64,000 nt of DNA from Variovorax sp. dw_308 (lineage in GTDB: Bacteria > Pseudomonadota > Gammaproteobacteria > Burkholderiales > Burkholderiaceae_C): NCBI RefSeq assembly GCF_019207085.1, contig NZ_JAATOM010000003.1, forward strand, positions 1-64,000, written 5' to 3'. Under the pieces are notes generated by a model that did no database searches, was not told where the DNA came from, and saw nothing but the letters and a program-made list of their open reading frames with translations. How positions within the stretch are numbered: the stretch's first letter is position 1; each line of letters begins with the position of its first letter. The position numbers and the translations under genes were made by a program. Shown here piece after piece: positions 36,789 through 46,122 of the stretch.

Positions 36789-38149
36789 TGGGCTGCCGGC
36801 ACCTGCTCGGGCGCCGCCGTATCGTTGTTGGGGTTGTCGTCGCGGCGCGCCACGGCGAGGTGATTGAATACGATGTTGAGCACGATCGCGGTGATCGCGC
36901 CCATGGCCAGGCCGTTGCCCAGCACCAGTTGCAGGGTCGCCGGGAACTTGCTGTAGAGGCCTGGCACGAGGATCGGCAGCAAGCCCATCGTCAGCGCGCC
37001 GGCCAGCACGAACATGTTGCTGCGCTCATGCAGGTCGACCCTGCGCAGGATGTCGATGCCGATGGTGCCGATGATCGCGAACACCACCATGGCCGTGCCG
37101 CCGACCACCGCCTCCGGAATGGCACTGGCCAGCCGGCCCAGCGGCGCCGTCAGCGAGATGAACACGAGGATGGCGCCCGCGGTGGCCGTCACGTAGCGCG
37201 AACGCACGTTGGTCGCGCGCACGATGCCGATGTTCTCGCCGCTGGTGATGATCATCGAGGTGCCGAAGAACCCGCCCACCAGCGACATCAGCGCATCGCC
37301 ACGGATGGTGCGCGGCACCACGTCGCGCGGTTCGATCTTCTTGCCGACGACTTCCGCGACGGCGATGGTCTGGCCGGTGGCTTCGACCATCGAGATCACG
37401 CTGAAGATCAGCAGCGGCAAGGCCGCCACCACGTCGAAGTGCGGCATGCCGAAAGGCAGCAGGCTCGGCGCGCTCCACACCGGCCCGGCTGCGACGCCGC
37501 TGAAATCCATCATGCCGCACACCGCCGCGAGGACCGTGCCCGCCACCAAGCCCAGCAACACCGCGAGTTGACCGAGCATGCCCTTGAAGATCCGCGCAAA
37601 CAGCAGCGTGAAGGCAATGGTTGCCAGCGCCAGTCCGATGTGGGCCGGGTCCGCAAAGCCGGGCGTCCCGGCCTTGCCCGCGATGATGCCGCCGTATACC
37701 TTGACCAGGTTGATCGCCACCAGCATCAGCAGCGTGCCGATGACGATCTTCGGAAAGAAGCGGATGCAACGCGAGAACACCGGCAGCACGAGGAAGTAGA
37801 ACAGCGCCGTGAGGATGACCGCGCCCGATGCGGTCTGCAGATCGCGTTGCTGCGCGATGGTCAGGAACATCACGATCGGCGCGCCGCCGGGCACCATGAC
37901 GAAGGGCAGCTTGGCGCCGAACTTGCCCGGCCCGAAGGACTGGAGCAGCGTGCCGATGCCGCACAGCAGGAAGGTGGCGCTGATGAGGTTCACGGTCAGC
38001 GCGGGCGACAACGCCAGTGCCTTGGCCACCAGGAAGACCGAGGTGATCGGTACGGCCGCCATCACCAGCACGTGCTGCAAGCCGAACAGCAGCATCTGCG
38101 ACCAGGGCAGGACGGCATCCACGGGAGGCGTATCGGAAGCACGGGACAT
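36785..38149 (-). CDS. NCS2 nucleobase:cation symporter (xanthine/uracil permease)
   Basis: This 454-residue inner-membrane protein has 13-14 hydrophobic segments. The NCS2 landmarks are the early LLFGLQHVLVM (first helix, with the conserved QH), a GTFFG-like SLVGGFFGTS segment near 260-270, and NIGIVRATNVRSRYV (about 280-294). It imports xanthine, uric acid or uracil-like bases with protons. The start at 38149 is preferred over 38182, since the longer start overlaps a perfect operator palindrome at 38178-38193. It heads the operon with the amidohydrolase and TSUP genes, facing a LacI gene. Confidence 0.87.
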   Translation of the reverse strand: MSRASDTPPVDAVLPWSQMLLFGLQHVLVMAAVPITSVFLVAKALALSPALTVNLISATFLLCGIGTLLQSFGPGKFGAKLPFVMVPGGAPIVMFLTIAQQRDLQTASGAVILTALFYFLVLPVFSRCIRFFPKIVIGTLLMLVAINLVKVYGGIIAGKAGTPGFADPAHIGLALATIAFTLLFARIFKGMLGQLAVLLGLVAGTVLAAVCGMMDFSGVAAGPVWSAPSLLPFGMPHFDVVAALPLLIFSVISMVEATGQTIAVAEVVGKKIEPRDVVPRTIRGDALMSLVGGFFGTSMIITSGENIGIVRATNVRSRYVTATAGAILVFISLTAPLGRLASAIPEAVVGGTAMVVFAIIGTIGIDILRRVDLHERSNMFVLAGALTMGLLPILVPGLYSKFPATLQLVLGNGLAMGAITAIVLNIVFNHLAVARRDDNPNNDTAAPEQVPAAQ

Positions 38150-38177
38150 GATCGATTTCCTTCTGACCGGACCGGCG

Positions 38178-38193
38178 CCCAAATCGATTTGGG
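38178..38193. promoter_or_regulatory. LacI-type operator O1
   Basis: CCCAAATCGATTTGGG is a perfect 16-nt palindrome with the central CG typical of LacI/GalR sites. It lies 28 nt upstream of the permease ATG. A second copy is centred 70 bp away at 38248. Confidence 0.75.
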
Positions 38194-38247
38194 TACCGGT
38201 TCAAAAAAATCCGCCAGTGGCGGGGTGGGGTACATTTCAGGGCGCGG

Positions 38248-38263
38248 CCCAAAACGATTTGGG
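38248..38263. promoter_or_regulatory. LacI-type operator O2
   Basis: CCCAAAACGATTTGGG differs from O1 by one base (A for T) and lies 35 nt upstream of the LacI-family start at 38299. With O1 it brackets both divergent promoters, suggesting autorepression and possibly DNA looping. Confidence 0.72.
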
Positions 38264-38298
38264 GATTGAATCACCGTTTCAGAAAAAGGTCAACAAGA

Positions 38299-39327
38299 AT
38301 GCTTTCAGGCGGGGCCCGGCGGGTCAACATCAAGGACGTGGCCCGGGAGGCTGGCGTGTCCCCCACCACCGTGTCGCATGCGCTCAACGCGCGCGGGCAG
38401 GTCGACGCCCAGACGCGGGCGCGGGTCGAGAAGGCCGCGCTGAAACTCGGCTACCGGCCCAACCGGCATGCGCAGCGCCTGCGCACCGGCGAGGCGCACA
38501 TGATCGTGCTGCTGTCCTCGATGCCGTTCGCGGTAGCGGGCGGGCCGTCGCGGCTGGGTTTCATGATGGAGATTGCCGCGGTCGCGGCCGCTGCGGCGCT
38601 GGACCGCAGCCTCGCCCTCGTGCTCGCCCCGCCGATGGAAAACGGCAAGGTGCCGCTCGAATTGCTGGAGGTGGACGGCGCGCTGGTCATCGAGCCCTCG
38701 GCGGGCGACGCCAATCTGGAGTACCTGAAGCGCCGCGGCCTGCCGGTGGTCGCCATCGGCAAGCCCTACGGCGCCCGCGAGGCCGTGCCGCACGTGGACA
38801 TCCATTCGCGCGAGACCACACGGCTCCTGCTCGACCACTTCCACGCGCAGGGCGCGCGCAAGGTCGCGATGATCCTGGGCTCGGCGCAGCGCAATTCCTA
38901 TGTGCAGGCACGGGCGGCGTATGAAGAGTTCGCGGGCGAGCATGGGCAGCAGGTTCTGCTCGCCACCGCCGACGAAGCCCAGGGTGAAGGCGGCGGCGAA
39001 GAGGCTGCCGCGGCGTTCCTGGCGACGCACCCTGACATCGACGCCTTCTGCGTGCCGGTCGACGCCTTTGCGGTGGGCGCGGTCCGCGCCATCCGCGCCG
39101 CAGGCAGGCACATTCCGGATGACGTGATGGTCGCCACGCGCTACGACGGCCTGCGCGCCCGCACCTGCGATCCGCCGCTCACGGCCGTGGACCTGCACCT
39201 CGACGAAGTCGCGCACCAGGCGATCGACCTGCTGTTCGACCACCTGCGCGGCGACACCTCGCGCCGCTCGGCGTCGGGCCCGATGGCGCAGTTGGTGGCG
39301 CGGCAGTCGTCGGTGCGGCGCGGCTGA
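38299..39327 (+). CDS. LacI-family transcriptional repressor
   Basis: The 342-residue protein has an HTH at about 9-55 (VNIKDVAREAGVSPTTVSHA, then LGYRPNRHAQRL) and a sugar-binding-protein-like effector domain (about 65-335). The start at 38299 was preferred to the open frame start at 38266, which overlaps operator O2. The divergent permease-amidohydrolase-TSUP operon and the two matching palindromes make its target clear. The inducer is likely a nucleobase or related heterocycle rather than a sugar, given the operon (inference). Confidence 0.88.
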   Translation: MLSGGARRVNIKDVAREAGVSPTTVSHALNARGQVDAQTRARVEKAALKLGYRPNRHAQRLRTGEAHMIVLLSSMPFAVAGGPSRLGFMMEIAAVAAAAALDRSLALVLAPPMENGKVPLELLEVDGALVIEPSAGDANLEYLKRRGLPVVAIGKPYGAREAVPHVDIHSRETTRLLLDHFHAQGARKVAMILGSAQRNSYVQARAAYEEFAGEHGQQVLLATADEAQGEGGGEEAAAAFLATHPDIDAFCVPVDAFAVGAVRAIRAAGRHIPDDVMVATRYDGLRARTCDPPLTAVDLHLDEVAHQAIDLLFDHLRGDTSRRSASGPMAQLVARQSSVRRG

Positions 39328-39343
39328 ACGGCCACCCCGCCCC

Positions 39344-39361
39344 GCCACCCGATCGGGGTAG
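39344..39361 (+). promoter_or_regulatory. Shared 18-bp promoter element, copy A
   Basis: GCCACCCGATCGGGGTAG contains the palindromic core CCCGATCGGG. It lies 50 nt upstream of the GTG at 39412 in the same orientation. Identity with copy B continues past the motif (GGGGTAGT.GCCC). Confidence 0.65.
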
Positions 39362-39411
39362 TTGCCCCACGGGTGCCGCCTCACAGAATCCTTGCAAGAC
39401 AAGGAGACCCT

Positions 39412-40551
39412 GTGAACATCAACCGTACCGTCTACCGCGAAGACCACGAAATGCTGCGCGACACCGCGCGCCGGTTCTTCGAGCGTGAATGCCTGCCGCG
39501 CCAGGCCGAATGGGACAAGGCCGGCCGCACCGACCGCGAGACCTGGCTCAAGGCCGGCCGCGAAGGCCTGTTGTGCGTGACCGTGCCGACCGAATACGGC
39601 GGCGGTGGCGGCGACTTCGGCCACTCCTGCGTGCTGGCCGAAGAGTTGCATCGCTCGGGCGTCTCGGGCTTCAGCCTGTCGGTGCACTCGGACATCACCG
39701 CGCCGTACATCGTGCGCTTCGGCACCGAGGAACAGAAGCAGCGCTGGCTACCGAAGATCTGCCGCGGCGAGACGATCATGGCCATCGCCATGACCGAGCC
39801 CGGCACCGGGTCCGACCTGAAGTCGATCCGCACCACCGCCGTGCGCGACGGCGACGAATACGTCATCAACGGCAGCAAGACCTTCATCAGCAACGGCCTG
39901 AACGCCGACATGATCCTGGTGGCCTGCAAGACCGACCCGAAGGCCGGCTCCAAGGGCGTGAGCCTGATCATGGTCGAGGCCGACCGCGCCGGCTTCCGCC
40001 GTGGCCGCAAGCTCGACAAGGTGGGCCAGCCCGCCGCCGACACCACCGAGCTCTTCTTCGACAACGTGCGCGTGCCGGTCGACAACCTGCTGGGCGAAGA
40101 GAACAAGGGCTTCGTCTGCCTGATGCAGGAACTGGCGCAGGAGCGCCTGATCATCGCCGCCTACTCCGTGGCCAAGTTGGAGCGCCTGCTGGAGCAGACC
40201 CTCGAATACGTGAAGGAGCGCAAGGCCTTTGACGGCACGGTGTGGGACTTCCAGAACACCAGGTTCAAGCTGGCCGACATCAAGGCGCAGACGGTCGCCG
40301 CGCGCACGCTCGTTGACTACTACATCGGTGAGCACATGACACGCCGCATCAGCGTGCAGGAAGCCGCGATCGCCAAGCTCTTCGCGACCGAGACACTGTG
40401 GAAGTGCATCGACGAGATGGTGCAGTTGCACGGCGGCTACGGCTACATGCTGGAGTACCCGATTGCACGGGCCTTCACCGACTACCGCATCACGCGGGTG
40501 TTCGGCGGCACGAGTGAAGTCCAGCGCGACCTCATCAGCCGCAAGCTCTGA
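39412..40551 (+). CDS. Acyl-CoA dehydrogenase
   Basis: This 379-residue FAD enzyme introduces the alpha-beta double bond in an acyl-CoA. Motifs are MAMTEPGTGSDLKSIRTTAV-like (IAMTEPGTGSDL, about 125-136), GSKTFISNG (about 157-165) and the C-terminal ITRVFGGTSEVQRDLI. The short-chain catalytic Glu position (YEGT) is Gly here, so the base is probably the helix-G glutamate as in isovaleryl- or long-chain types. The GTG start was chosen for its AAGGAGACC site; an upstream ATG at 39373 has none. It is the first gene of a long rightward operon. Confidence 0.87.
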   Translation: MNINRTVYREDHEMLRDTARRFFERECLPRQAEWDKAGRTDRETWLKAGREGLLCVTVPTEYGGGGGDFGHSCVLAEELHRSGVSGFSLSVHSDITAPYIVRFGTEEQKQRWLPKICRGETIMAIAMTEPGTGSDLKSIRTTAVRDGDEYVINGSKTFISNGLNADMILVACKTDPKAGSKGVSLIMVEADRAGFRRGRKLDKVGQPAADTTELFFDNVRVPVDNLLGEENKGFVCLMQELAQERLIIAAYSVAKLERLLEQTLEYVKERKAFDGTVWDFQNTRFKLADIKAQTVAARTLVDYYIGEHMTRRISVQEAAIAKLFATETLWKCIDEMVQLHGGYGYMLEYPIARAFTDYRITRVFGGTSEVQRDLISRKL

Positions 40552-40575
40552 CCCCTAATCCCCCAGGACCATCAC

Positions 40576-41763
40576 ATGACTGAAAAAGTAATCGTCGCCG
40601 GCGTCGGCATGATCCCGTTCGCCAAGCCGGGCAAGAGCCTGAGCTACACCGAGATGGGCGCCGAGGCCACCCGCGGCGCGCTCGCCGATGCGGGCGTGAG
40701 CTACGACGTAGTGCAGGAAGCCTACGTGGGCTACGTGTACGGCGACTCGACCTGCGGCCAGACCGCACTGTACGAAGTGGGCATGACCGGCATTCCGGTC
40801 GTCAACGTGAACAACAACTGCTCGACCGGCTCGACCGCGCTGTACCTCGCCCGCAAGGCGATTGCCTCCGGCGATGCGGACTGCGTGCTGGCACTGGGCT
40901 TCGAGCAGATGCAGGCCGGCGCGCTCAAGTCGCACTGGGACGACCGCCCGCCGACGCGCGAGCGCTTCCTGCCGGTGCTGCGCGGCCTCACGGCCGACAT
41001 GGACGGCATGCCGCAAGCCATCCGCACCTTCGGCGGCGCGGGCCGCGAATACATGGAGAAGTACGGTTGCAGCATGGAGACCTTCGCGGCCGTGCGCGCC
41101 AAGGCCAGCCGCCATGCGGCCAACAATCCGCTCGCCCTCTTTCGCAAGATCGTGACGACCGAAGAAGTCATGAACGACGCAGTGATCCTGCCCGGCGTGA
41201 TGACTCGCCTGATGGCCTGCCCGCCAACGTGCGGCGGCGCAGCGGCGCTGTTGGTGTCGGAACGCTTCGCGAAGAAGCACGGCCTGCGCAGCGACGTGCA
41301 GATCCTCGCGCAATCGATGGTCACCGACCCGGTGCAGTCCTTCGAGCCACCATCGATGCTGAGCTGGATCGGCACGCACATGACGAGCAAGGCCGTCAGG
41401 CGCGTGTATGAAGCGGCCGGCGTCGGCCCGGATGACATCGACGTGTGCGAGCTGCACGACTGCTTCGCACAGAACGAAGTCATCACCTACGAGACGCTGG
41501 GTTTCTGCCCCGAAGGCGGCGCCGAGAAGTTCGTGAACGACGGCGACAACACCTATGGCGGCAAGGTCGTCATCAACCCCTCGGGCGGCCTGCTGTCGAA
41601 GGGCCATCCGCTGGGAGCGACGGGCCTGGCCCAGTGCTATGAACTCACGCATCAACTGCGTGGCAGCGCCGACCAACGCCAGGTCGGAGGCGCGCGCCTC
41701 GGCTTGCAGCACAACGTCGGCCTGGGCGGCGCCTGCGTCGTCACGCTGTACGGCAAGAACTGA
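40576..41763 (+). CDS. Thiolase / SCP-2-type acetyl-CoA acyltransferase
   Basis: The 395-residue protein belongs to the SCP2-thiolase (lipid-transfer-like) branch. The nucleophile is Cys82 in NNNCSTGSTAL, and His294 (ELHDCFAQNE) and His344 (SKGHPLGATG) complete the site. These enzymes split 3-ketoacyl-CoA, often with branched or steroid-like chains. It lies 24 nt after the first dehydrogenase. With the SDR and hydratase downstream, the operon can encode a whole beta-oxidation cycle for a specialised substrate. Confidence 0.87.
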   Translation: MTEKVIVAGVGMIPFAKPGKSLSYTEMGAEATRGALADAGVSYDVVQEAYVGYVYGDSTCGQTALYEVGMTGIPVVNVNNNCSTGSTALYLARKAIASGDADCVLALGFEQMQAGALKSHWDDRPPTRERFLPVLRGLTADMDGMPQAIRTFGGAGREYMEKYGCSMETFAAVRAKASRHAANNPLALFRKIVTTEEVMNDAVILPGVMTRLMACPPTCGGAAALLVSERFAKKHGLRSDVQILAQSMVTDPVQSFEPPSMLSWIGTHMTSKAVRRVYEAAGVGPDDIDVCELHDCFAQNEVITYETLGFCPEGGAEKFVNDGDNTYGGKVVINPSGGLLSKGHPLGATGLAQCYELTHQLRGSADQRQVGGARLGLQHNVGLGGACVVTLYGKN

Positions 41764-41779
41764 GCACGCGGCCAACGAC

Positions 41780-42952
41780 ATGGACCTCACACTGAGCCCG
41801 AGCGAATCGGCCTTTCGCGAAGAGGTGCGCTGCTTCATCCGCGACCGCCTGCCGGCCGAGATCCGCGAGCGCCTGGGCAAGGGCCACGCGGCCCGCAAGC
41901 AGGACGTCGTGGCGTGGCAGCGCATCCTGCATGAGCGTGGTTGGGCTGCGCCGCATTGGCCGCAGGAATACGGCGGCGCGGGACTCGGTACGGCCGAGCG
42001 CTTGATCCTCGTCGAAGAGTTGCAACGCGCCGCCGCGCCGCAACCGCTGCCCTTCAACGTCGCGATGCTGGGGCCGGTGTTGCTGCGCTTCGGCACCGAG
42101 GAGCAGAAGAAGTTCTTCCTGCCAAAGCTGGCGCGCCTCGACCTCTGGTTCTGCCAGGGCTTCTCCGAGCCGGACTCTGGCTCGGACCTCGCCTCGCTGC
42201 GGACCAAGGCAGTTCGCGATGGCGACGAATACGTGGTCGACGGCCAGAAGATCTGGACCACCTCGGCCCATCACGCGGACTGGATCTTCGCGCTTGTTCG
42301 CACCGGGCAGTGCGCGCGCAAGCAGGACGGCATCTCGTTCCTGCTGATCGACATGAAGACGCCGGGTGTGTCCGTGCGGCCCATCGTTTCCATCGACGGG
42401 CAGCACCACCTCAACGAAGTGTTCTTCGACAAGGTGCGCGTGCCGGTGAAGAACCTCGTGGGCGAGGAAGGCCGTGGCTGGGACTGCGCCAAGTACCTGC
42501 TGGCCAGCGAGCGCACCAACATCGCGAGCATCGGCTTGTGCTGGGAGCGTCTGGGCTATGCGCATGAACTGGCAGAGAACATCCAGCAAGGCGGCAAGCG
42601 CTTGATCGACGACGCCAAGGTGCGCACCGAACTGGCCATGCTCGGCGCCGAAGTGCGCGCGCTGGAACTGACCAACTGGCGCTTCCTGCTCGACCCGGAG
42701 ATCGGCCGCAAGAACCCGGGCTTCGCCTCGGTGCTGAAGGTGAAGGGCTCGGAGACGATGCAGGAGCTGAGCTCGCTGATCGCACGCCTCGCCGGCCCCG
42801 CTGGCCTGGAGCGCCGCGATGGCGAAGGCCCGGATGCCCTGCACCCGCTCGCTGCCGCCTCACCCCGCTACTTCTTCTTCCGTGCAGCCACCATCTACGG
42901 CGGCTCCAGCGAAGTGCAGAAGGACATTCTGGCCAAGACACTCCTGGGATGA
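41780..42952 (+). CDS. Acyl-CoA dehydrogenase (first of a pair)
   Basis: The 390-residue flavoprotein has FSEPDSGSDLASLRTKAV (about 129-146), GQKIWTTSAHHADW and the C-terminal TIYGGSSEVQKDILAKTLLG. This variant resembles FadE26/28-type subunits in steroid and terpenoid side-chain degradation, which pair with a second, smaller dehydrogenase. Just such a gene follows 6 nt downstream. The ATG at 41780 is 16 nt after the thiolase stop; a longer frame upstream lies over that gene. Confidence 0.86.
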   Translation: MDLTLSPSESAFREEVRCFIRDRLPAEIRERLGKGHAARKQDVVAWQRILHERGWAAPHWPQEYGGAGLGTAERLILVEELQRAAAPQPLPFNVAMLGPVLLRFGTEEQKKFFLPKLARLDLWFCQGFSEPDSGSDLASLRTKAVRDGDEYVVDGQKIWTTSAHHADWIFALVRTGQCARKQDGISFLLIDMKTPGVSVRPIVSIDGQHHLNEVFFDKVRVPVKNLVGEEGRGWDCAKYLLASERTNIASIGLCWERLGYAHELAENIQQGGKRLIDDAKVRTELAMLGAEVRALELTNWRFLLDPEIGRKNPGFASVLKVKGSETMQELSSLIARLAGPAGLERRDGEGPDALHPLAAASPRYFFFRAATIYGGSSEVQKDILAKTLLG

Positions 42953-42958
42953 AGCGCC

Positions 42959-44083
42959 ATGCAATTTGAATTGAACGACGAACAGCAGGCGCTGGCGGAA
43001 AGCCTGTCGCGCCTGCTGGAAGACCACTACGGCTTCGAGCAGCGCCGTGTGATTGCCGGATCCCAGACGGGATGGAGCGAAGCGGCGTGGGACAAGCTCG
43101 CCGAACTCGGCGTGACGGCCCTGGGCATTCCCGAAGCATTCGGCGGCCTCGACGGTGGCGCGAGCGATCGGCTCCCTGTCATGCAAGCCTTTGGCCGCGC
43201 GCTCTTGCTGGAGCCCTATCTGTCGTCGAGCGTGCTGGCTTCGACGGCCGTGCTGTCTGCAGGCAGAGAAGCGCAGAAGCACGCACTGCTGCCAGCACTC
43301 GCCCACGGTGAACTGCGCATGGCATGGGCGCATGACGAAGCGGCCGGGCGCCATGAATCGCTGTGGGTTGAAACGCGTGCCCGCCGCGACGGTGACCAAT
43401 GGCGCCTCGACGGCGCCAAGTCGCTCGTGCTGCACGCCGGTGCGGCCAGCCGCTTCGTGGTGAGCGCCCGCGTGAGCGGCCAGCCCGGCGACGAAGACGG
43501 CCTCGCCCTCTTCCTCGTCGACGCGCCCAACGCCAAGCTGCGCACCTTCCGCCTCATCGATGACACGCCGGCAGGCGAACTTGCTTTGAACGGCACCGCA
43601 GCGGAGCCGCTCGGCAACACAACAGATCACGCAAGCGCCGCCTCGGCCATCCGCGCCACCCTCGCCGCCGGAACCGCAGCCGTCTGCGCCGACATGGTCG
43701 GCACGATGGAAGCCGCGTTCTCGCTCACGACCGCCTACGTCAACACCCGCAAGCAGTTCGGTCGCCTCATCGGCGAATACCAGGCCCTGCGCCATCGCAT
43801 CTCCGAGATGGCTGTGGCGCTGGAGCTGGCACGCAGCATGGCCATCGCCGCTGCCGTCGCAGTGGACAACGCAGACGCAAGCAACTCGGCCACCGACCTG
43901 CCCCGCGCCAAGCTCGCCATCGGCCGCTACGCCCGCGCCCTGTGCCAGCAGGCGATCCAGTCGCACGGCGGCATCGGCATGACCGAGGAGTACGCGGTCG
44001 GCCATTGCCTGCGCCGCATCCACGTGCTCGACCAGTTGTTCGGCGACGTCGACGCGCAGGCCGCGCGCCTCGCCCGCATGTAA
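42959..44083 (+). CDS. Acyl-CoA dehydrogenase (second of a pair, divergent)
   Basis: The 374-residue protein has the ACAD fold but weak versions of the FAD motifs: AWAHDEAAGRHE replaces TEPxxGSD, and the end is HGGIGMTEEYAVGHCLRR with no GGT/GGSxEVQ tail. Such partners in actinobacterial alpha2beta2 dehydrogenases support rather than carry full catalysis. It follows its neighbour by 6 nt. I infer a heteromeric enzyme with the 41780 product. Confidence 0.82.
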   Translation: MQFELNDEQQALAESLSRLLEDHYGFEQRRVIAGSQTGWSEAAWDKLAELGVTALGIPEAFGGLDGGASDRLPVMQAFGRALLLEPYLSSSVLASTAVLSAGREAQKHALLPALAHGELRMAWAHDEAAGRHESLWVETRARRDGDQWRLDGAKSLVLHAGAASRFVVSARVSGQPGDEDGLALFLVDAPNAKLRTFRLIDDTPAGELALNGTAAEPLGNTTDHASAASAIRATLAAGTAAVCADMVGTMEAAFSLTTAYVNTRKQFGRLIGEYQALRHRISEMAVALELARSMAIAAAVAVDNADASNSATDLPRAKLAIGRYARALCQQAIQSHGGIGMTEEYAVGHCLRRIHVLDQLFGDVDAQAARLARM

Positions 44084-44106
44084 CCCATCAATCACGGAGA
44101 CAAAGC

Positions 44107-45099
44107 ATGAATTACCTGAAGCCCTTGAACCTGCTGGGCGCCGCGCTGACCGCGCTGGCAACCTTCGCCCTGCCCTTGCAACAAGCGCAGGCCGCCGACC
44201 CCTTCCCTTCGCACCCCGTGCGCTTCATCGTGCCGCTGGGCCCGGGCAGCGGTTCGGACACCATCACGCGCCTGGTCGCCAAGCTGGTGACGCCGGAACT
44301 CCAGGGCCAGTCCACCTTCATCGACAACAAGCCAGGCGCCGACGCCGTGCTCGCCGTGCAGGCCCTGCTGGCATCGCCCGCCGACGGATACAGCGTGCTG
44401 ATGCTCTCGCCCTCGTCGATGGTGATCAACCCGCTCATCAACGACAGCCTGCCTTATGACGCGCAGAAAGACCTGCGCCCCGTCGCGACCATGCTGCGCA
44501 GCGCCGCGGTGCTCGTGACCGGCGCCTCGTCGCCCTACAAGACCTACGCCGAAGCGATGGCCGCCGCGAAGAAGTCGCCCCGGACCGTGAGCATGGCCAG
44601 CTACAGCAACCACTACCGCATCGGCGCGCTGATGTTGCAGCAAGGCGCGGGCGTGGAGTTCAACTACATCCCCTACAAGACGCCCGGCCAGGTCCAGTCC
44701 GACCTGATGGGCGGCCAGGTGGACCTCGCGCTGCTGGACGTCGGCGGCGCGCTGCCGCTCATCGCCTCGGGCAAGGTGCGCGCGTTGGCGGTGACCGGCA
44801 AGGAGCGCCACCCCAAGCTCGCCAACGTGCCGACGGTGCGTGAGAGCGGCCAGCCCAACTACGACCTGTACGTGTGGATCGGCCTTGGCGTCGCCGCCAG
44901 GACGCCCGAGCCGGTGGTGAAGACGCTAGAGGCCGCGCTGCTCAAGGCCATGGCGCAACCCGAGTTCAAGACCTACGTCACCGAGACGGCAGGCGCCGAG
45001 GTCTACACCGTCGGCAGCAAGGAAATGGAAGAGTTGATCGCCTCCGAAACCGCGCGCTACCGCGCCCTGTCGAAGCAGGTCGACATCTCGCAGAAATGA
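44107..45099 (+). CDS. Bug-family (TctC-like) solute-binding protein
   Basis: The 330-residue periplasmic binding protein has a signal peptide ending ...LQQAQA-ADPFPSHP and the Bug motifs VRFIVPLGPGSGSDTITR and IDNKPGADAVLAVQAL. It is embedded in the beta-oxidation operon, 23 nt after the preceding gene with a GGAGACA site. The substrate of the whole operon is therefore probably a carboxylic acid captured in the periplasm. No TTT permease gene is present in the window. Confidence 0.88.
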   Translation: MNYLKPLNLLGAALTALATFALPLQQAQAADPFPSHPVRFIVPLGPGSGSDTITRLVAKLVTPELQGQSTFIDNKPGADAVLAVQALLASPADGYSVLMLSPSSMVINPLINDSLPYDAQKDLRPVATMLRSAAVLVTGASSPYKTYAEAMAAAKKSPRTVSMASYSNHYRIGALMLQQGAGVEFNYIPYKTPGQVQSDLMGGQVDLALLDVGGALPLIASGKVRALAVTGKERHPKLANVPTVRESGQPNYDLYVWIGLGVAARTPEPVVKTLEAALLKAMAQPEFKTYVTETAGAEVYTVGSKEMEELIASETARYRALSKQVDISQK

Positions 45100-45113
45100 T
45101 TCAGGAGCAAGAC

Positions 45114-46064
45114 ATGAGCAAGCAACTTTGCAAGGACCGCGTGGTCGTCATCACCGGCGCTGGCCGCGGCATCGGCCGCGAGTACGCACTCGAATTCGCG
45201 CGCCAGGGCGCCAAGGTGGTCGTGAACGATCTGGGCGGCCGCGGTGACGGCGGCCCCGGCTCGGCCACCGGCCCGGCACTGGAAGTCGTGGCCGAGATCG
45301 AGGCCATGGGCGGACAGGCCATCGCCAACGCCGACGACGTGGCCGACTGGAAAGGTGCCAAGCGCATGATCGACTGCGCCATCGAAGCCTTCGGCGGCCT
45401 CGACGTGCTGGTGAACAACGCCGGCATCCTGCGCGACCGCACGCTGGTCAACATGGAAGAGGAAGACTGGGACGCCGTGATCCGCGTGCACATGCGCGGC
45501 ACCTTCGCGCCCTCGCGCCACGCCGCTGCGTACTGGCGCGAAGAGTCGAAGGCCGGACGCCAGCGCGTCACGCGCATCATCAACACGAGTTCCTCGTCGG
45601 GCCTGTATTGCAACGCAGGTCAATCGAACTACGGCGCAGCCAAGGCCGGCATCGCCGCGCTGTCGGTGATCGCATCGCGCGAACTGGACCGCTACGGCGT
45701 CACGGTGAATGCCATCTACCCGACTGCGATGAGCCGCCTGACCGAAGACATTTTTGCCAGCCCCAAGTGGCAGGCGATCCGCAATGAAGCGCCCGGCTTC
45801 GACCCGCTCGACCCGTCGAACGTCGCGCCGCTGGTGGCGTGGCTGGGCAGCGAGGCATCGAGCGGCATCACCGGCCGCGTGTTTGGCGCGCGTGGTGGGC
45901 GCATCACGGTGGCCGAGGGCTGGCATGCCGGTCCGCGCATCGAGAAGACCGGACGCTGGACGGTAGAAGAGCTGGGTGACCTGATCCCGGACCTGGTCAA
46001 CAAGGCTGCGCCGAACGCGTTGACGACGGGCGAGATTCCACAGGTCGATGGAGTGACGGCGTGA
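45114..46064 (+). CDS. SDR-family 3-hydroxyacyl-CoA dehydrogenase
   Basis: The 316-residue short-chain dehydrogenase has the cofactor motif TGAGRGIG (14-21), NNAG (101-104) and the catalytic Ser159-162 region with Tyr173 and Lys177 (SNYGAAKAG). The extended C-terminus and VVNDLGGRGDGG (37-48) fit the multifunctional-enzyme-type (17-beta-HSD4-like) NAD-dependent 3-hydroxyacyl-CoA dehydrogenases. The ATG at 45114 follows CAGGAGCAAGAC. It supplies the third step of the cycle. Confidence 0.87.
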   Translation: MSKQLCKDRVVVITGAGRGIGREYALEFARQGAKVVVNDLGGRGDGGPGSATGPALEVVAEIEAMGGQAIANADDVADWKGAKRMIDCAIEAFGGLDVLVNNAGILRDRTLVNMEEEDWDAVIRVHMRGTFAPSRHAAAYWREESKAGRQRVTRIINTSSSSGLYCNAGQSNYGAAKAGIAALSVIASRELDRYGVTVNAIYPTAMSRLTEDIFASPKWQAIRNEAPGFDPLDPSNVAPLVAWLGSEASSGITGRVFGARGGRITVAEGWHAGPRIEKTGRWTVEELGDLIPDLVNKAAPNALTTGEIPQVDGVTA

Positions 46065-46122
46065 GCGCCATCGCCATGCGAGACTGCTTCAAGCACACCC
46101 CGCATTGCACGGAGATTTTGGA

